Source of the DNA: an uncultured Loktanella sp.
GTDB lineage: Bacteria > Pseudomonadota > Alphaproteobacteria > Rhodobacterales > Rhodobacteraceae
Reading direction: 5' to 3'
Assembly (NCBI GenBank): GCA_913061335.1
Contig: CAJXTP010000003.1
Coordinates: 1-33,954, forward strand
Length of the DNA: 33,954 bases
Below the pieces are notes generated by a model, which saw nothing but the letters and a program-made list of their open reading frames with translations, searched no databases and was not told the DNA's origin. The translations under genes were made by a program, and so were the position numbers. Below, piece after piece: positions 1 to 8,535 of this stretch (the first letter of the stretch is position 1; each line of letters begins with the position of its first letter).

Positions 1-2
1 AT

Positions 3-2621
3 GCGATTGAGCGCATGTTGTCGCACCGTACAGGTGTGATTGGCCTGCCGTTACGTCTTCTGGCGCGCGAGGTTTACGACCGGATCGTCGCCGTCAAAGG
101 GCCAGGTGTGGTTGCGATGATTACCGGTGAGGAACGGATTGTGCCGCCGCGTGCCGCCTATTGGGTCTGCACGGTTGAGGCGATGCCAGAGGGCTTGGGC
201 TGTGACTTTTTGGCCGTCGACGAGATACAGCTTTGCGCCGATCCTGAGCGTGGCCATGTATTCACCGACCGGTTGCTGCATGCGCGCGGGTTGCGCGAGA
301 CGTTGTTTTTGGGCGCAGAAACGATGAAGCCCGCGATTGCTGAGATGATTCCACAAGCCGAGTTTATGCGGCGCGAACGCATGTCGACGCTGACTTATTC
401 GGGGTCCAAAAAACTGTCTCGGATGCCTGCGCGGGCCGCAATCGTTGGGTTTTCAGTTGAAAATGTCTATGCGATTGCCGAATTATTGCGCCGTCAAAAG
501 GGCGGTGCTGCGGTTGTGATGGGCGCGCTTAGCCCACGCACGCGCAACGCGCAGGTCGAGATGTATCAAAACGGTGACGTTGATTATTTGGTGGCCACTG
601 ATGCTATTGGCATGGGGTTAAATCTTGATATTTCCCACGTCGCATTTTCCAGCCTGTCAAAGTTTGACGGCCAAAGGATGCGGTATTTGGCACCTGAAGA
701 GCTGGCTCAGATTGCGGGTCGCGCGGGCCGCTATATGGAAAATGGCACCTTTGGTGTAACGGGCGAAGCCCCGCCGCTAGATGACATGGTCGCAAGGGCG
801 ATAATGGATCATAAGTTTCGTCCAGTGCAGAAATTACATTGGCGTAACAGTCGGTTACAATATGGGTCACCCAAGAGATTGATCCAGACGTTGGAAGAAC
901 GCACCAATGATCCGCTGCTTACCCGTGTGCGTGAAAGCGATGATTTGGCGGCGTTAAAGGCATTGGCCGCGGACGAAATTATCGCCGCACGGGCAAAAGA
1001 TGGCCCATCGGTTAAGCTATTGTGGGAAGTCTGCCGTATACCGGATTTTCGTGGTATAAGCCGCGGCGAACATGCGGGGCTTTTGAGCCAAATATTCACG
1101 GACTTGCATCAAGACGGGCATGTGTCGTCGAACTGGTTTGGCCTGCAAATTCGCCGTATTGATCGCACGGACGGGGATATTGATACGCTGTCAAAACGGC
1201 TGGCTTATATTCGGACGTGGACATATGTCGCACAGCGCAAAGGGTGGCTGCGTGACGAAAACCATTGGCGCGGTGAAACCCGTGCGGTAGAAGACCGACT
1301 ATCAGATGCGCTACATGGTGCATTGACGCAAAGATTTGTGGACCGGCGGACAAGCATTTTGCTTCGCCGGCTCAAACAGAAGGAGAGCCTGTTGGCTGAC
1401 GTAAACGACAAAGGCGAAGTCACCGTAGAGGGTGAATTTGTAGGCAAACTCGAAGGCTTCCGCTTTCGCATGGACAAAGCTGGTAGCCCCGATGAGGCCA
1501 AGACATTGCGTCAGGCGTCAACGCAGGCGCTGATGCCGCAGTTTCACCTGCTGGCGGACCGGTTTTATAATGCACCTGATCCTGAATTGGATTTCACAGA
1601 ACAGGGTGGTCTGATGTGGGGCGATGCGGCTGTTGGGAAACTGACTGCTGGATCTGATCCGCTGAAGCCCGAAGTCGTCGCGTTTGTTGATGACGAGGCA
1701 GGTGCCGATGTGATCGCCAAAGTGCAGCGCCGTTTGCAGCATTTTATTGATCGTAAGATTGCTGCTGGGTTCGAATCACTTTTGACGTTGAAAAACGACG
1801 AGACGCTTGTGGGGTCCGCTAAGGGTTTTGCTTTCCGTCTGGTTGAAGGTTTTGGCATCGTGCCGCGCGGTGATGTGGCCGATGAGGTCAAAGCGCTGGA
1901 TCAAGACGCCCGTGGCAGCCTGCGCAAGCACGGTATCCGCTTTGGTCAGTTCACGATCTTTATGCCGCTTTTGCTAAAGCCCGCGCCGACGCGTTTGCGT
2001 CTTGTGCTGTGGTCGCTGACCAAAGGACTGTCAGAATTTCCAGAAAGCCCGCCCCCAGGTTTGGTCACTGTACCAGCCGCAAAGGACGCTGTGCATGGCT
2101 ATTATGCTATGTCCGGTTACCGCGCTGCTGGCACCCGTGCGATCCGCATTGATATGCTGGAACGTCTGGCCGATATGCTGCGCGACAAAGACAGCCGCGG
2201 TGGTTTTGAAGCCAACGCAGATATGCTGTCGATCACGGGTATGACGCTTGATCAGTTCGCTGATCTGATGGCTGGACTTGGATACAAAGCCGAGAAGGGC
2301 GAGCGTGAAAAAGTTAAAGCGCCGAAGCCTGAAGCCGTGCAAGATGCTGAAAAACCAGCGGAAACAACGGAACCTGTTGAGGCTGTGGCTGAAGAAGCCC
2401 CTGAGATGGAAGTGTTTTACACGTTCACTTGGGCTGGTCGGGCTGCGCGCGAAAATGCACGTCCCAAGCGTGACAATGTCAAGCCTGCCAAGGGCAAAGG
2501 CAAGCGTCCTGCAAAGGGTGGCGATGAGCGTCAAAAGTTCACAGCCAAACCGAAGGTCGAAAAGAAAATCGACCCCGACAACCCGTTTGCCGCTGCATTG
2601 GCAGGGTTCAATAAAGGTTGA
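3..2621 (+). CDS. SUV3-like DEAD/DEAH-box RNA helicase, 5'-truncated by the contig edge
   Basis: The frame is open to the left edge, so the true start lies outside; the Met at base 15 is internal. What remains starts just after where Walker A should be. The segment GLPLRLLAREVYDR follows, then motif II as VDEIQ (near base 219), then the C-terminal helicase lobe with motif VI QIAGRAGR (near base 710). This matches the SUV3/mitochondrial-type superfamily 2 RNA helicases found in alphaproteobacteria. The last 120 or so residues are a charged Ala/Glu/Pro- and Lys-rich tail, probably disordered and RNA-binding, ending DPDNPFAAALAGFNKG. The stop overlaps the start of the S4-domain gene, so the two are probably co-translated. 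The family is well supported. The exact RNA substrate is not known from sequence; a role in RNA or ribosome metabolism is inferred from the partner gene. Confidence 0.9.
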   Translation, partial: AIERMLSHRTGVIGLPLRLLAREVYDRIVAVKGPGVVAMITGEERIVPPRAAYWVCTVEAMPEGLGCDFLAVDEIQLCADPERGHVFTDRLLHARGLRETLFLGAETMKPAIAEMIPQAEFMRRERMSTLTYSGSKKLSRMPARAAIVGFSVENVYAIAELLRRQKGGAAVVMGALSPRTRNAQVEMYQNGDVDYLVATDAIGMGLNLDISHVAFSSLSKFDGQRMRYLAPEELAQIAGRAGRYMENGTFGVTGEAPPLDDMVARAIMDHKFRPVQKLHWRNSRLQYGSPKRLIQTLEERTNDPLLTRVRESDDLAALKALAADEIIAARAKDGPSVKLLWEVCRIPDFRGISRGEHAGLLSQIFTDLHQDGHVSSNWFGLQIRRIDRTDGDIDTLSKRLAYIRTWTYVAQRKGWLRDENHWRGETRAVEDRLSDALHGALTQRFVDRRTSILLRRLKQKESLLADVNDKGEVTVEGEFVGKLEGFRFRMDKAGSPDEAKTLRQASTQALMPQFHLLADRFYNAPDPELDFTEQGGLMWGDAAVGKLTAGSDPLKPEVVAFVDDEAGADVIAKVQRRLQHFIDRKIAAGFESLLTLKNDETLVGSAKGFAFRLVEGFGIVPRGDVADEVKALDQDARGSLRKHGIRFGQFTIFMPLLLKPAPTRLRLVLWSLTKGLSEFPESPPPGLVTVPAAKDAVHGYYAMSGYRAAGTRAIRIDMLERLADMLRDKDSRGGFEANADMLSITGMTLDQFADLMAGLGYKAEKGEREKVKAPKPEAVQDAEKPAETTEPVEAVAEEAPEMEVFYTFTWAGRAARENARPKRDNVKPAKGKGKRPAKGGDERQKFTAKPKVEKKIDPDNPFAAALAGFNKG

Positions 2622-3004
2622 ACGACAAGCGTGACACGATCCGAATAGACAAATGGTTATGGCAGGCGCGGTTTTTCAAATCGCGCTCCATCGCGGCCAC
2701 GGCTGTGAGGACAAGCAAAGTGCGGATCAATGGCGATGTGGCGGCGAAACCCGCCCGCGCCGTTGGTGCCGATGACGTTTTGACATTTCACCAACAAACA
2801 GACGTACGGATCGTTAAGATTCTTGCCTGTGGTAAGCGGCGCGGCCCTGCGCCCGAGGCACAAATGCTGTACGAGGATATGTCGCCTCCCAAGGTTCATG
2901 TTCCTAAAAACCCTAAATTTGAGGGAAAAGGTCGCCCCACTAAGAAGGATCGGCGGGACATGCTGTCTCATCCCCGTGATGGGGGTCTGTTTGACCTTGA
3001 TTGA
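2618..3004 (+). CDS. S4-domain RNA-binding protein (HslR/Hsp15-like)
   Basis: This 128-aa protein has an S4 RNA-binding fold at residues 8-70: IRIDKWLWQARFFKSRS, then VRINGDVAAKPARAVGADDVL. A basic tail follows with GKGRPTKKDRRD. Hsp15 relatives bind free 50S subunits carrying nascent chains, so a role in rRNA binding or ribosome rescue is likely. The only in-frame start is TTG at 2618, which overlaps the helicase stop (TTGA). A TAA lies two codons upstream in this frame, so a longer protein is impossible. AAAGG touches the start codon with no spacer, so translation is probably coupled to the helicase. Family assignment is firm; the detailed role is by homology. Confidence 0.88.
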   Translation: MNDKRDTIRIDKWLWQARFFKSRSIAATAVRTSKVRINGDVAAKPARAVGADDVLTFHQQTDVRIVKILACGKRRGPAPEAQMLYEDMSPPKVHVPKNPKFEGKGRPTKKDRRDMLSHPRDGGLFDLD

Positions 3005-3015
3005 GGCGACGGGTT

Positions 3016-3029
3016 GGCCTAGCTAGGCC
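3016..3029. repeat. 14-bp perfect palindrome GGCCTAGCTAGGCC
   Basis: A perfect palindrome lies between the S4-protein stop (3004) and the fdxA start (3053), followed by GAGACAATTTT. As RNA it would form at best a short hairpin with a tight loop. It could be an attenuator or processing site, or a protein site. No function can be assigned. Confidence 0.4.
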
Positions 3030-3052
3030 GAGACAATTTTCCGGATGAACCC

Positions 3053-3388
3053 ATGACCTATATCGTCAACGACAACTGCATTGCCTGCAAATTCACCGAC
3101 TGCGTGGAAGTCTGCCCCGTGGACTGTTTCTATGAGGGGGAAAACATGCTGGTGATCCACCCCGATGAATGCATCGACTGCGGTGTGTGCGAACCCGAGT
3201 GCCCCGCTGACGCGATCCGCCCTGATACAGAGCCGGATATGGAGAAATGGGTAGAGTTTAACCGCAAGTATTCCGAGTTGTGGCCAGTCATTATCACCAA
3301 GAAAGACCAATTGCCGAATGCCGAAGAGATGGACGGCAAAGATGGCAAGATGGAGCTGTTTTCAGAAGCGCCAGGTGAAGGCGGCTGA
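3053..3388 (+). CDS. fdxA: 7Fe ferredoxin FdxA ([3Fe-4S][4Fe-4S])
   Basis: This 111-aa protein is the usual length for FdxA-type ferredoxins. Cysteines 9, 17 and 50 are placed for the 3Fe-4S cluster, and 21, 40, 43 and 46 for the 4Fe-4S cluster, in the C-x7-C-x3-C-P and C-x2-C-x2-C-x3-C-P pattern. Two extra cysteines occur at 12 and 25. It carries electrons in the cytoplasm; the partner is not evident here. It follows the S4-protein gene by 48 bp and ends before a clear terminator at 3439. In roseobacters the same gene commonly sits between an S4-domain gene and carD, as here. Confidence 0.95.
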   Translation: MTYIVNDNCIACKFTDCVEVCPVDCFYEGENMLVIHPDECIDCGVCEPECPADAIRPDTEPDMEKWVEFNRKYSELWPVIITKKDQLPNAEEMDGKDGKMELFSEAPGEGG

Positions 3389-3438
3389 TTCGCACAGTAT
3401 TTGCTGTGAGCCCTTGTTTGCATAGAAAATGAGATATG

Positions 3439-3468
3439 ATCGCGCCCCTTTTTTGTGGCGCGATTTTG
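3439..3468 (+). terminator. Intrinsic terminator after fdxA
   Basis: An 8-bp stem ATCGCGCC / GGCGCGAT (3439-3446 with 3457-3464) encloses a T-rich loop and is followed by TTTGTGTT. It separates the helicase/S4/fdxA unit from carD. Confidence 0.75.
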
Positions 3469-3586
3469 TGTTATAGTTACTTCAATGTTTTAGAATAAAT
3501 ACTGTACTGACGAACCAAAAGACACCGACGTGAACAAGTTGTTCTCGCCGGATTTTTTGTCTGTGCAGTCACCTGAAAGGACGACC

Positions 3587-4093
3587 ATGAGTAAGAAGAA
3601 ACTAGACTTTAGCCCGAATGATTTCGTCGTCTACCCTGCCCACGGTGTCGGTAAGGTTGTGTCGGTTGAGACCCAAGAAGTTGCTGGCTTTGAGCTGGAA
3701 ATGTTTGTCATTGCGTTTGAGAAAGACAAAATGACCCTGCGTGTGCCGACACATAAGGCCATCGACGTTGGCATGCGGTCGCTGGCGACCCCTGATGTTG
3801 TGGCCCATGCGATGAAAACTTTGCGCGGCAAAGCCAAGGTTAAGAAGGCTATGTGGTCGCGGCGTGCGCAGGAATACGAGCAAAAGATTAACTCTGGTGA
3901 TTTGATTGCGATTGCCGAAGTTGTGCGCGATTTGCACCGCCAAGATGACCAGCGCGAGCAAAGCTATTCTGAGCGTCAGTTGTATGAAGCCGCGTTAGAG
4001 CGTTTGACCCGTGAAATTGCTGTTGTTGCTGGTAGCGACGAAAATGCGGCAGTTGCCGAGATCACAGGCGTGCTTGTTGCCCGCGCGGCGTAA
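3587..4093 (+). CDS. carD: CarD-family RNA polymerase-binding transcription regulator
   Basis: A 168-aa CarD/CdnL protein. The N-terminal RNA polymerase-interacting domain (Tudor-like, residues about 8-65) has FVVYPAHGVGKVV and the FELEMFVIAFEKDKMTLRVP strand pair. A helical C-terminal DNA-binding domain follows, with KTLRGKAKVKKAMWSRRAQEYEQKI. CarD binds the polymerase beta subunit and stabilises open complexes at many promoters in alphaproteobacteria. ATG 3587 is chosen because AAAGGA lies just upstream; the frame stays open to 3530 but that extension is not CarD-like. The gene is probably monocistronic between two terminators. Confidence 0.93.
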   Translation: MSKKKLDFSPNDFVVYPAHGVGKVVSVETQEVAGFELEMFVIAFEKDKMTLRVPTHKAIDVGMRSLATPDVVAHAMKTLRGKAKVKKAMWSRRAQEYEQKINSGDLIAIAEVVRDLHRQDDQREQSYSERQLYEAALERLTREIAVVAGSDENAAVAEITGVLVARAA

Positions 4094-4121
4094 GCTGCTT
4101 TTGGATTTATAGAAAAGAATG

Positions 4122-4157
4122 GGCCGATGCTGTTGTCAGCATCGGCCTAATTTGTTT
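4122..4157. terminator. Bidirectional terminator between carD and purD
   Basis: An 11-bp perfect stem (4122-4132 with 4137-4147, GGCCGATGCTG) closes a TTGT loop. It is followed by TAATTTGTTT on the plus strand and by ATTCTTTTC on the minus strand. It can therefore serve both convergent genes. Confidence 0.85.
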
Positions 4158-4172
4158 CGCGGCTTGAGGTGC

Positions 4173-5435
4173 TTAAAGCGCCCGCCAGCCGATATCGTTT
4201 CGATAAAACCCTGCGGGCCAATCAATGGATTTGGTCATTTTGTAAGCCCGTTCGCGTGCCTCTGCTAGCGTTTCACCGCATGCAGTGACAGCCAAAACGC
4301 GCCCGCCAGTTGCCGTGATTGCTCCATCTTTCTCCGCAGTGCCCGCGTGGAACACCATGTTTTTGCTGTCGGCGGGCAGGGTATCCAGCCCTTTGATAAC
4401 AGAGCCTTTTTCATAAGCACCGGGGTATCCGTTTGCCGCCATAACGATGGTGATCGCATGGTCATCGGCCCAGTTTGCTTTGATATCGTGCAGGCGGTGC
4501 TCTGCACAGGCTTGGAGCAGGTCCAAAATCTGTCCACCGAGCCGCATCATCAGCGTTTGGCATTCCGGATCACCAAAGCGCACGTTGTATTCAACAAGCC
4601 GCGGCTGGCCGTCTTTGATCATCAAGCCTACAAACAAGACGCCTTCAAACGGCGTACCGCGTTTGCGCATCTCGTCCATGCAGGGCTTGACGATTTCATC
4701 CATCGCCTTTTGGGTCACGCTTTCGGTCATGACAGGGGCTGGGGAATATGCGCCCATGCCGCCGGTGTTTGGCCCTGTGTCGCCTTCGCCCACGCGTTTG
4801 TGGTCTTGGGCAGTGCCAATGGGCAGAATGTTGGTTCCGTCGCACAGCACAAAGAACGACGCCTCTTCGCCGTCCATGAATTCTTCGATCACGACCTCTG
4901 CGCCCGCGTCGCCGAATGATCCGTCGAACATATCGTCAATAGCGTCCAGCGCCTCGGCTTCAGACATTGCTACGATGACGCCTTTGCCAGCGGCAAGCCC
5001 GTCTGCTTTGACGACGATGGGTGCGCCTTGCGCCTTGATATAGGCTTTGGCGGCGTCCGCGTTATGGAAATGACCGTAACCCGCTGTGGGGGCGTTCGCT
5101 GCGTCGCAGATCGCTTTTGTGAAAGATTTGGACGCTTCTAGCGCTGCGGCGGCCTTGGAAGGTCCGAAAACCAACAGGCCCGCGTCGCGAAGGCGGTCTG
5201 CGACACCTGCCGCGAGGGGGGCTTCTGGTCCGATGATCACGAAATCAATTGCGTTTTCTTCGGCAAAGGTCGCGACCGTATCACCATCCATAATGTCGAT
5301 GCCTGCACATTCGCAAATTTGCGCGATCCCAGCGTTGCCAGGGGCCACAATCAACCGATCGCATTTTGGATTCTGCTGAATGGCCCAAGCGAGGCTGTGT
5401 TCGCGCCCACCGCTGCCCAAAATAAGGATGTTCAT
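4173..5435 (-). CDS. purD: Phosphoribosylamine-glycine ligase (GAR synthetase)
   Basis: This 420-aa ATP-grasp enzyme ligates glycine to phosphoribosylamine in the second step of de novo purine synthesis. The N-terminal motif is MNILILGSGGREHSLAW. It is followed by the VVKADGLAAGKGV loop, the GDTGPNTGGMGAYSPAP segment and the metal-binding EYNVRFGDPECQ motif. The start at 5435 is set by AGGAGA at the right spacing and by the conserved MNILILGSGG; a longer open frame to 5507 would overlap xseA. The gene diverges from xseA over 70 bp. A weak TTGTGA-N17-TAGAAC promoter can be read upstream on the minus strand. Confidence 0.97.
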   Translation of the reverse strand: MNILILGSGGREHSLAWAIQQNPKCDRLIVAPGNAGIAQICECAGIDIMDGDTVATFAEENAIDFVIIGPEAPLAAGVADRLRDAGLLVFGPSKAAAALEASKSFTKAICDAANAPTAGYGHFHNADAAKAYIKAQGAPIVVKADGLAAGKGVIVAMSEAEALDAIDDMFDGSFGDAGAEVVIEEFMDGEEASFFVLCDGTNILPIGTAQDHKRVGEGDTGPNTGGMGAYSPAPVMTESVTQKAMDEIVKPCMDEMRKRGTPFEGVLFVGLMIKDGQPRLVEYNVRFGDPECQTLMMRLGGQILDLLQACAEHRLHDIKANWADDHAITIVMAANGYPGAYEKGSVIKGLDTLPADSKNMVFHAGTAEKDGAITATGGRVLAVTACGETLAEARERAYKMTKSIDWPAGFYRNDIGWRAL

Positions 5436-5505
5436 GGTCGTCTCCTGCTTGGCCTTCGTCTGGATGCGTTCTAAGGTTAGCACAGGCTGATCACAAGGGC
5501 GCAGC

Positions 5506-6927
5506 ATGGACCTTTTCGACGACGACCCCGCGGGCGATAATGCCCCTGAATTTTCCGTATCCGAGATTTCGGGGGCGGTGAAAAAGGCGATTGAAGGCGG
5601 GTTTTCTCACGTTCGTGTGCGCGGTGAGGTTGGGCGCGTGTCGCGGCCTGCGTCTGGACACATCTATATGGACTTGAAGGACGAGCGCTCCGTGCTGGCC
5701 GGCGTTATCTGGAAGGGCCGCGCAGCAGCACTTGCAACCCGCCCCGAAGAGGGGATGGAGGTGATCGCAACTGGCAAGCTGACGACGTTTCCTGGTCAGT
5801 CGAAATATCAGATGGTGATAGAAAGCGTGGTGCCAGCGGGGGCTGGTGCATTGATGGCGATGCTGGAAAAGCGCAAGGCGCAGCTAGCATCCGAAGGACT
5901 GTTTGCGCCAGAGCGTAAGAAAGAACTGCCGTATCTGCCTGAGGTCATCGGCGTTGTGACGTCCCCGTCTGGTGCGGTCATTCGCGATATTTTGCACCGC
6001 TTACGCGACCGGTTCCCGCGTAAAGTGTTGATTTGGCCTGTCGCCGTGCAGGGGCAACGTTGCGCGCCCGAGGTCGCGAATGCGATCCGTGGGTTTAACG
6101 CTATGACGGCTGGGGGTGCATTGCCGCGCCCTGATTTGATCATTGTGGCGCGTGGTGGTGGATCTTTAGAAGATTTGTGGGGCTTTAACGAAGAAATCGT
6201 GGCCCGCGCTGCTGCGGCGTCAGATATCCCGCTGATTTCGGCTGTCGGGCATGAAACTGATACGACGCTGATCGATTTTGTGTCTGATATGCGCGCCCCG
6301 ACACCGACTGCTGCTGCTGAAATGGCCGTGCCTGTGCGCATGGAATTGATGGCATGGGTGGATCAGCAAAGTGCGCGGCTTAGCCAATCGTTAAGTAATG
6401 GATTGACCCAGCGCGGGCAACGGCTGCGCGATTTGTCACGTGGGTTCCCGAGCAAGGATAGCTTGCTGGAAGTGCCGCGTCAGCGATTTGATACGGTTGC
6501 CGACCGGTTGCCTGTCGCATTGCGCGGCGCGATTGCAAAAAAACAGTTGAAGATTTCGGACGCGTCCGGCCCATTGCGGCCTAGCATTTTGCAAACACGG
6601 ATTGCGCGTGCAAAAGACAAACTTGATAGTGCATCGCGTGGATTGCGCACCGATGTGATTGCACGCGATGTGGTGCGCAAACGCGAGCGGCTTGATGCGG
6701 TTATGGCGCGGCTGTCCGCGCGCGCGCAAAGTGATCAGACAGCCCGCGAGGCGCGGCTTGCGTCATTGGACCGGCTGCGTGAAACGCTCGGGTATGTCGA
6801 AACGCTTAAGCGCGGATATGCTGTTGTGCGTGGTGATGGTGCCGTTGTGACGGCGACAGCAGGGGCCAAAGCGGCGACGTCTATTGAGATCGAATTTGCA
6901 GACGGGCGCGTGACCCTAGGATCCTAG
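5506..6927 (+). CDS. xseA: Exodeoxyribonuclease VII large subunit
   Basis: This 473-aa protein has the XseA layout. An N-terminal OB-fold (about 15-110) includes FSHVRVRGEVGRVSRPASGHIYMDLKD. The catalytic domain includes VITSPSGA-like VVTSPSGAVIRDILHRL, RGGGSLEDLWGFNEE and SAVGHETDTTLIDFVSD. A long coiled-coil region follows, then the ETLKRGYAVVRGDGAVV end domain. With the small subunit XseB (not in this window) it degrades single-stranded DNA. AAGGGC precedes the ATG. The last 12 bases overlap the convergent gene at 6916 inside a palindrome. Confidence 0.96.
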   Translation: MDLFDDDPAGDNAPEFSVSEISGAVKKAIEGGFSHVRVRGEVGRVSRPASGHIYMDLKDERSVLAGVIWKGRAAALATRPEEGMEVIATGKLTTFPGQSKYQMVIESVVPAGAGALMAMLEKRKAQLASEGLFAPERKKELPYLPEVIGVVTSPSGAVIRDILHRLRDRFPRKVLIWPVAVQGQRCAPEVANAIRGFNAMTAGGALPRPDLIIVARGGGSLEDLWGFNEEIVARAAAASDIPLISAVGHETDTTLIDFVSDMRAPTPTAAAEMAVPVRMELMAWVDQQSARLSQSLSNGLTQRGQRLRDLSRGFPSKDSLLEVPRQRFDTVADRLPVALRGAIAKKQLKISDASGPLRPSILQTRIARAKDKLDSASRGLRTDVIARDVVRKRERLDAVMARLSARAQSDQTAREARLASLDRLRETLGYVETLKRGYAVVRGDGAVVTATAGAKAATSIEIEFADGRVTLGS

Positions 6928-6931
6928 GGTC
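6912..6931. repeat. 20-bp perfect palindrome spanning two convergent stop codons
   Basis: GACCCTAGGATCCTAGGGTC reads identically on both strands. It contains the TAG of xseA (6925-6927) and, on the other strand, the TAG of the secreted-protein gene (6918-6916). As a result both proteins end in Thr-Leu-Gly-Ser. Confidence 0.85.
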
Positions 6932-7305
6932 GGGCCGGGACAAATCAACGGCTCACCGCTGTTTTGTGCCTCATAAAGAATGGACGTCTTGGGGCGGCTC
7001 ATGAAAATTGCGCGCAGGCCGTTGGGCTCGTCGTAGAACTTCCAACACTTGGGGGTAGGGTCAAAGTCGTAGCGAAAACAAATGCTTCCCTTACTTTCGT
7101 ACCAGACGCCATTGCTACACTCGCCGTCCAAAAATGACCAGATGACGCGTTGATCGTCTTGGTATTGCTCGACGCCATACGCCGCGTCGCCGGCCACGCC
7201 AAACGTCAGGGTTTTCCCATTGGTATAGGCATCAAATTCGGCGGCATTCATCGCGCTCTGCGCAAATGCAGGGGCGGCCAAGAAAAGTAAAATCAGGTAT
7301 TTCAT
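6916..7305 (-). CDS. Small secreted protein of unknown function
   Basis: A 129-aa protein I do not recognise. It begins with a clear signal peptide, MKYLILLFLAAPAFA, with likely cleavage before QSA, so it should be periplasmic. The mature part has four Cys (in GECSNG, GSICFRYD, PKCWKFYD and LICPGP), fitting two disulfides, and is rich in Tyr and Trp. The start at 7305 is chosen for the signal peptide; the frame stays open to 7368, which would overlap the AlkB-like gene. No strong ribosome site is visible. It lies 47 bp downstream of the AlkB-like gene on the same strand and may be co-transcribed with it. Confidence 0.7.
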   Translation of the reverse strand: MKYLILLFLAAPAFAQSAMNAAEFDAYTNGKTLTFGVAGDAAYGVEQYQDDQRVIWSFLDGECSNGVWYESKGSICFRYDFDPTPKCWKFYDEPNGLRAIFMSRPKTSILYEAQNSGEPLICPGPTLGS

Positions 7306-7352
7306 CGGGTTAGACTGCCAAGTTTTGGTGGATTTGGCCAGCGATGTCAGTG

Positions 7353-8384
7353 TCACTTCGCGGACCATTGTGCTGCGAGCGGATCCATGACCTTGCGCCA
7401 GCGGCGTGGCGCGAGCGCCAGACAGGCCATAACAGGCAAGGATCGCGGCAACATTGGGCAGTCTTCTGGGATGATCAGGGTGTTGTAGGGCCGCGAAGGA
7501 TGCGCGTGGTGGTCAGAATGACGTGGCGCGTTCAGCATCACGGCAGAGGAAAACCAATGCGGGCTATTCCAGCTATGGCGTGCGGTGACGGGTTCATATT
7601 TGCCATCAACCTTTGAGCGCATCAGCCCATAGTGCTGGATATAGTCGGACAGCAATAATTGCGATGTGCTAAAAGTGGCGAGGGCAACATAGATTGTGGC
7701 TCCAAGGGGGCCGCCGATGAACCAAGCCAATGCAACGAAGCCGACAGCACCCCCGATATATGCCACATAGGGATGGCGGTAGGCGGGGGGGCCGATGCGC
7801 TGTTGGCGTTCAGTTTCGGCAGCGAGCCCTTTGCGGAATGAGCCGCGCCAAGCACGTGCTGCAAATTTGTAATAGCTTTCGCCGCGTCGAGATGTCGACG
7901 GGTCCAATGGGGTGGCCACATAGCGGTGGTGCACAAGCACATGCGCAGATGTGTGATGCCCAAACAGCAATGAAATGTAGACCCATTTCCCCATACTGTG
8001 CAGTCCACGCCCACCGCGATGTATCAGTTCATGCGCGTTGGAATTGCTGATTTGACCAAAGAAAAACCCAGTGGCGATGAAAATGCCAACTTTGGCGACG
8101 AAGCCGCTGTTTCCGTTTGCGAGTGCATCAACGACCAGCGCAAGTAGCCCAAAGTGAGCGACGCCAAGGGTGACCAGCAAAACCATTGCGGCAGGGAATT
8201 CGCTGTCTTTTGTCGGTGGTGTGACGTGATGTATTACCTCGTCCAGACACGCTGCCATTGCGGTCAGATAGATCAGGCCTGCCAAAACCCAAACCCCACC
8301 CAAGATTACAGCCGCGCAAATAAGTGCGACCGGGATCAGCGTGGCGAATGTGAATAAGCGCATTGGTGTGAAAAAACGGATCAT
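7353..8384 (-). CDS. AlkB-type integral membrane di-iron hydroxylase (alkane 1-monooxygenase family)
   Basis: This 343-aa membrane protein carries the histidine clusters of the alkane monooxygenase / fatty-acid hydroxylase superfamily: HELIH (His118, His122), GHHTSAHVLVHHRYVATPLDP (His143-153) and NAPRHSDHHAHPSRPY (His289, 292, 293). Several hydrophobic helices flank them (about 12-50, 65-110, 205-245). It should bind a di-iron centre at the inner membrane and oxidise a hydrophobic substrate using electrons from a rubredoxin or ferredoxin. It is somewhat shorter than typical alkane hydroxylases (about 400 aa), and no rubredoxin or regulator is adjacent, so the substrate is unknown. It is divergent from ftsY across about 150 bp. 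Confidence 0.88.
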   Translation of the reverse strand: MIRFFTPMRLFTFATLIPVALICAAVILGGVWVLAGLIYLTAMAACLDEVIHHVTPPTKDSEFPAAMVLLVTLGVAHFGLLALVVDALANGNSGFVAKVGIFIATGFFFGQISNSNAHELIHRGGRGLHSMGKWVYISLLFGHHTSAHVLVHHRYVATPLDPSTSRRGESYYKFAARAWRGSFRKGLAAETERQQRIGPPAYRHPYVAYIGGAVGFVALAWFIGGPLGATIYVALATFSTSQLLLSDYIQHYGLMRSKVDGKYEPVTARHSWNSPHWFSSAVMLNAPRHSDHHAHPSRPYNTLIIPEDCPMLPRSLPVMACLALAPRRWRKVMDPLAAQWSAK

Positions 8385-8535
8385 TTACCGGATGTAGCAT
8401 GCAATCATTAAAACGTCAGTGCCTGATCCCGCGACGCCTTGTTTCAGTTATGGGGTCCACCCTAATCGCGCCGCCTCTTTCAATATCGATCAATCGGGAC
8501 TAAGTGTTTGGAGTTCAGTGTTTAAAGGCCGCACG

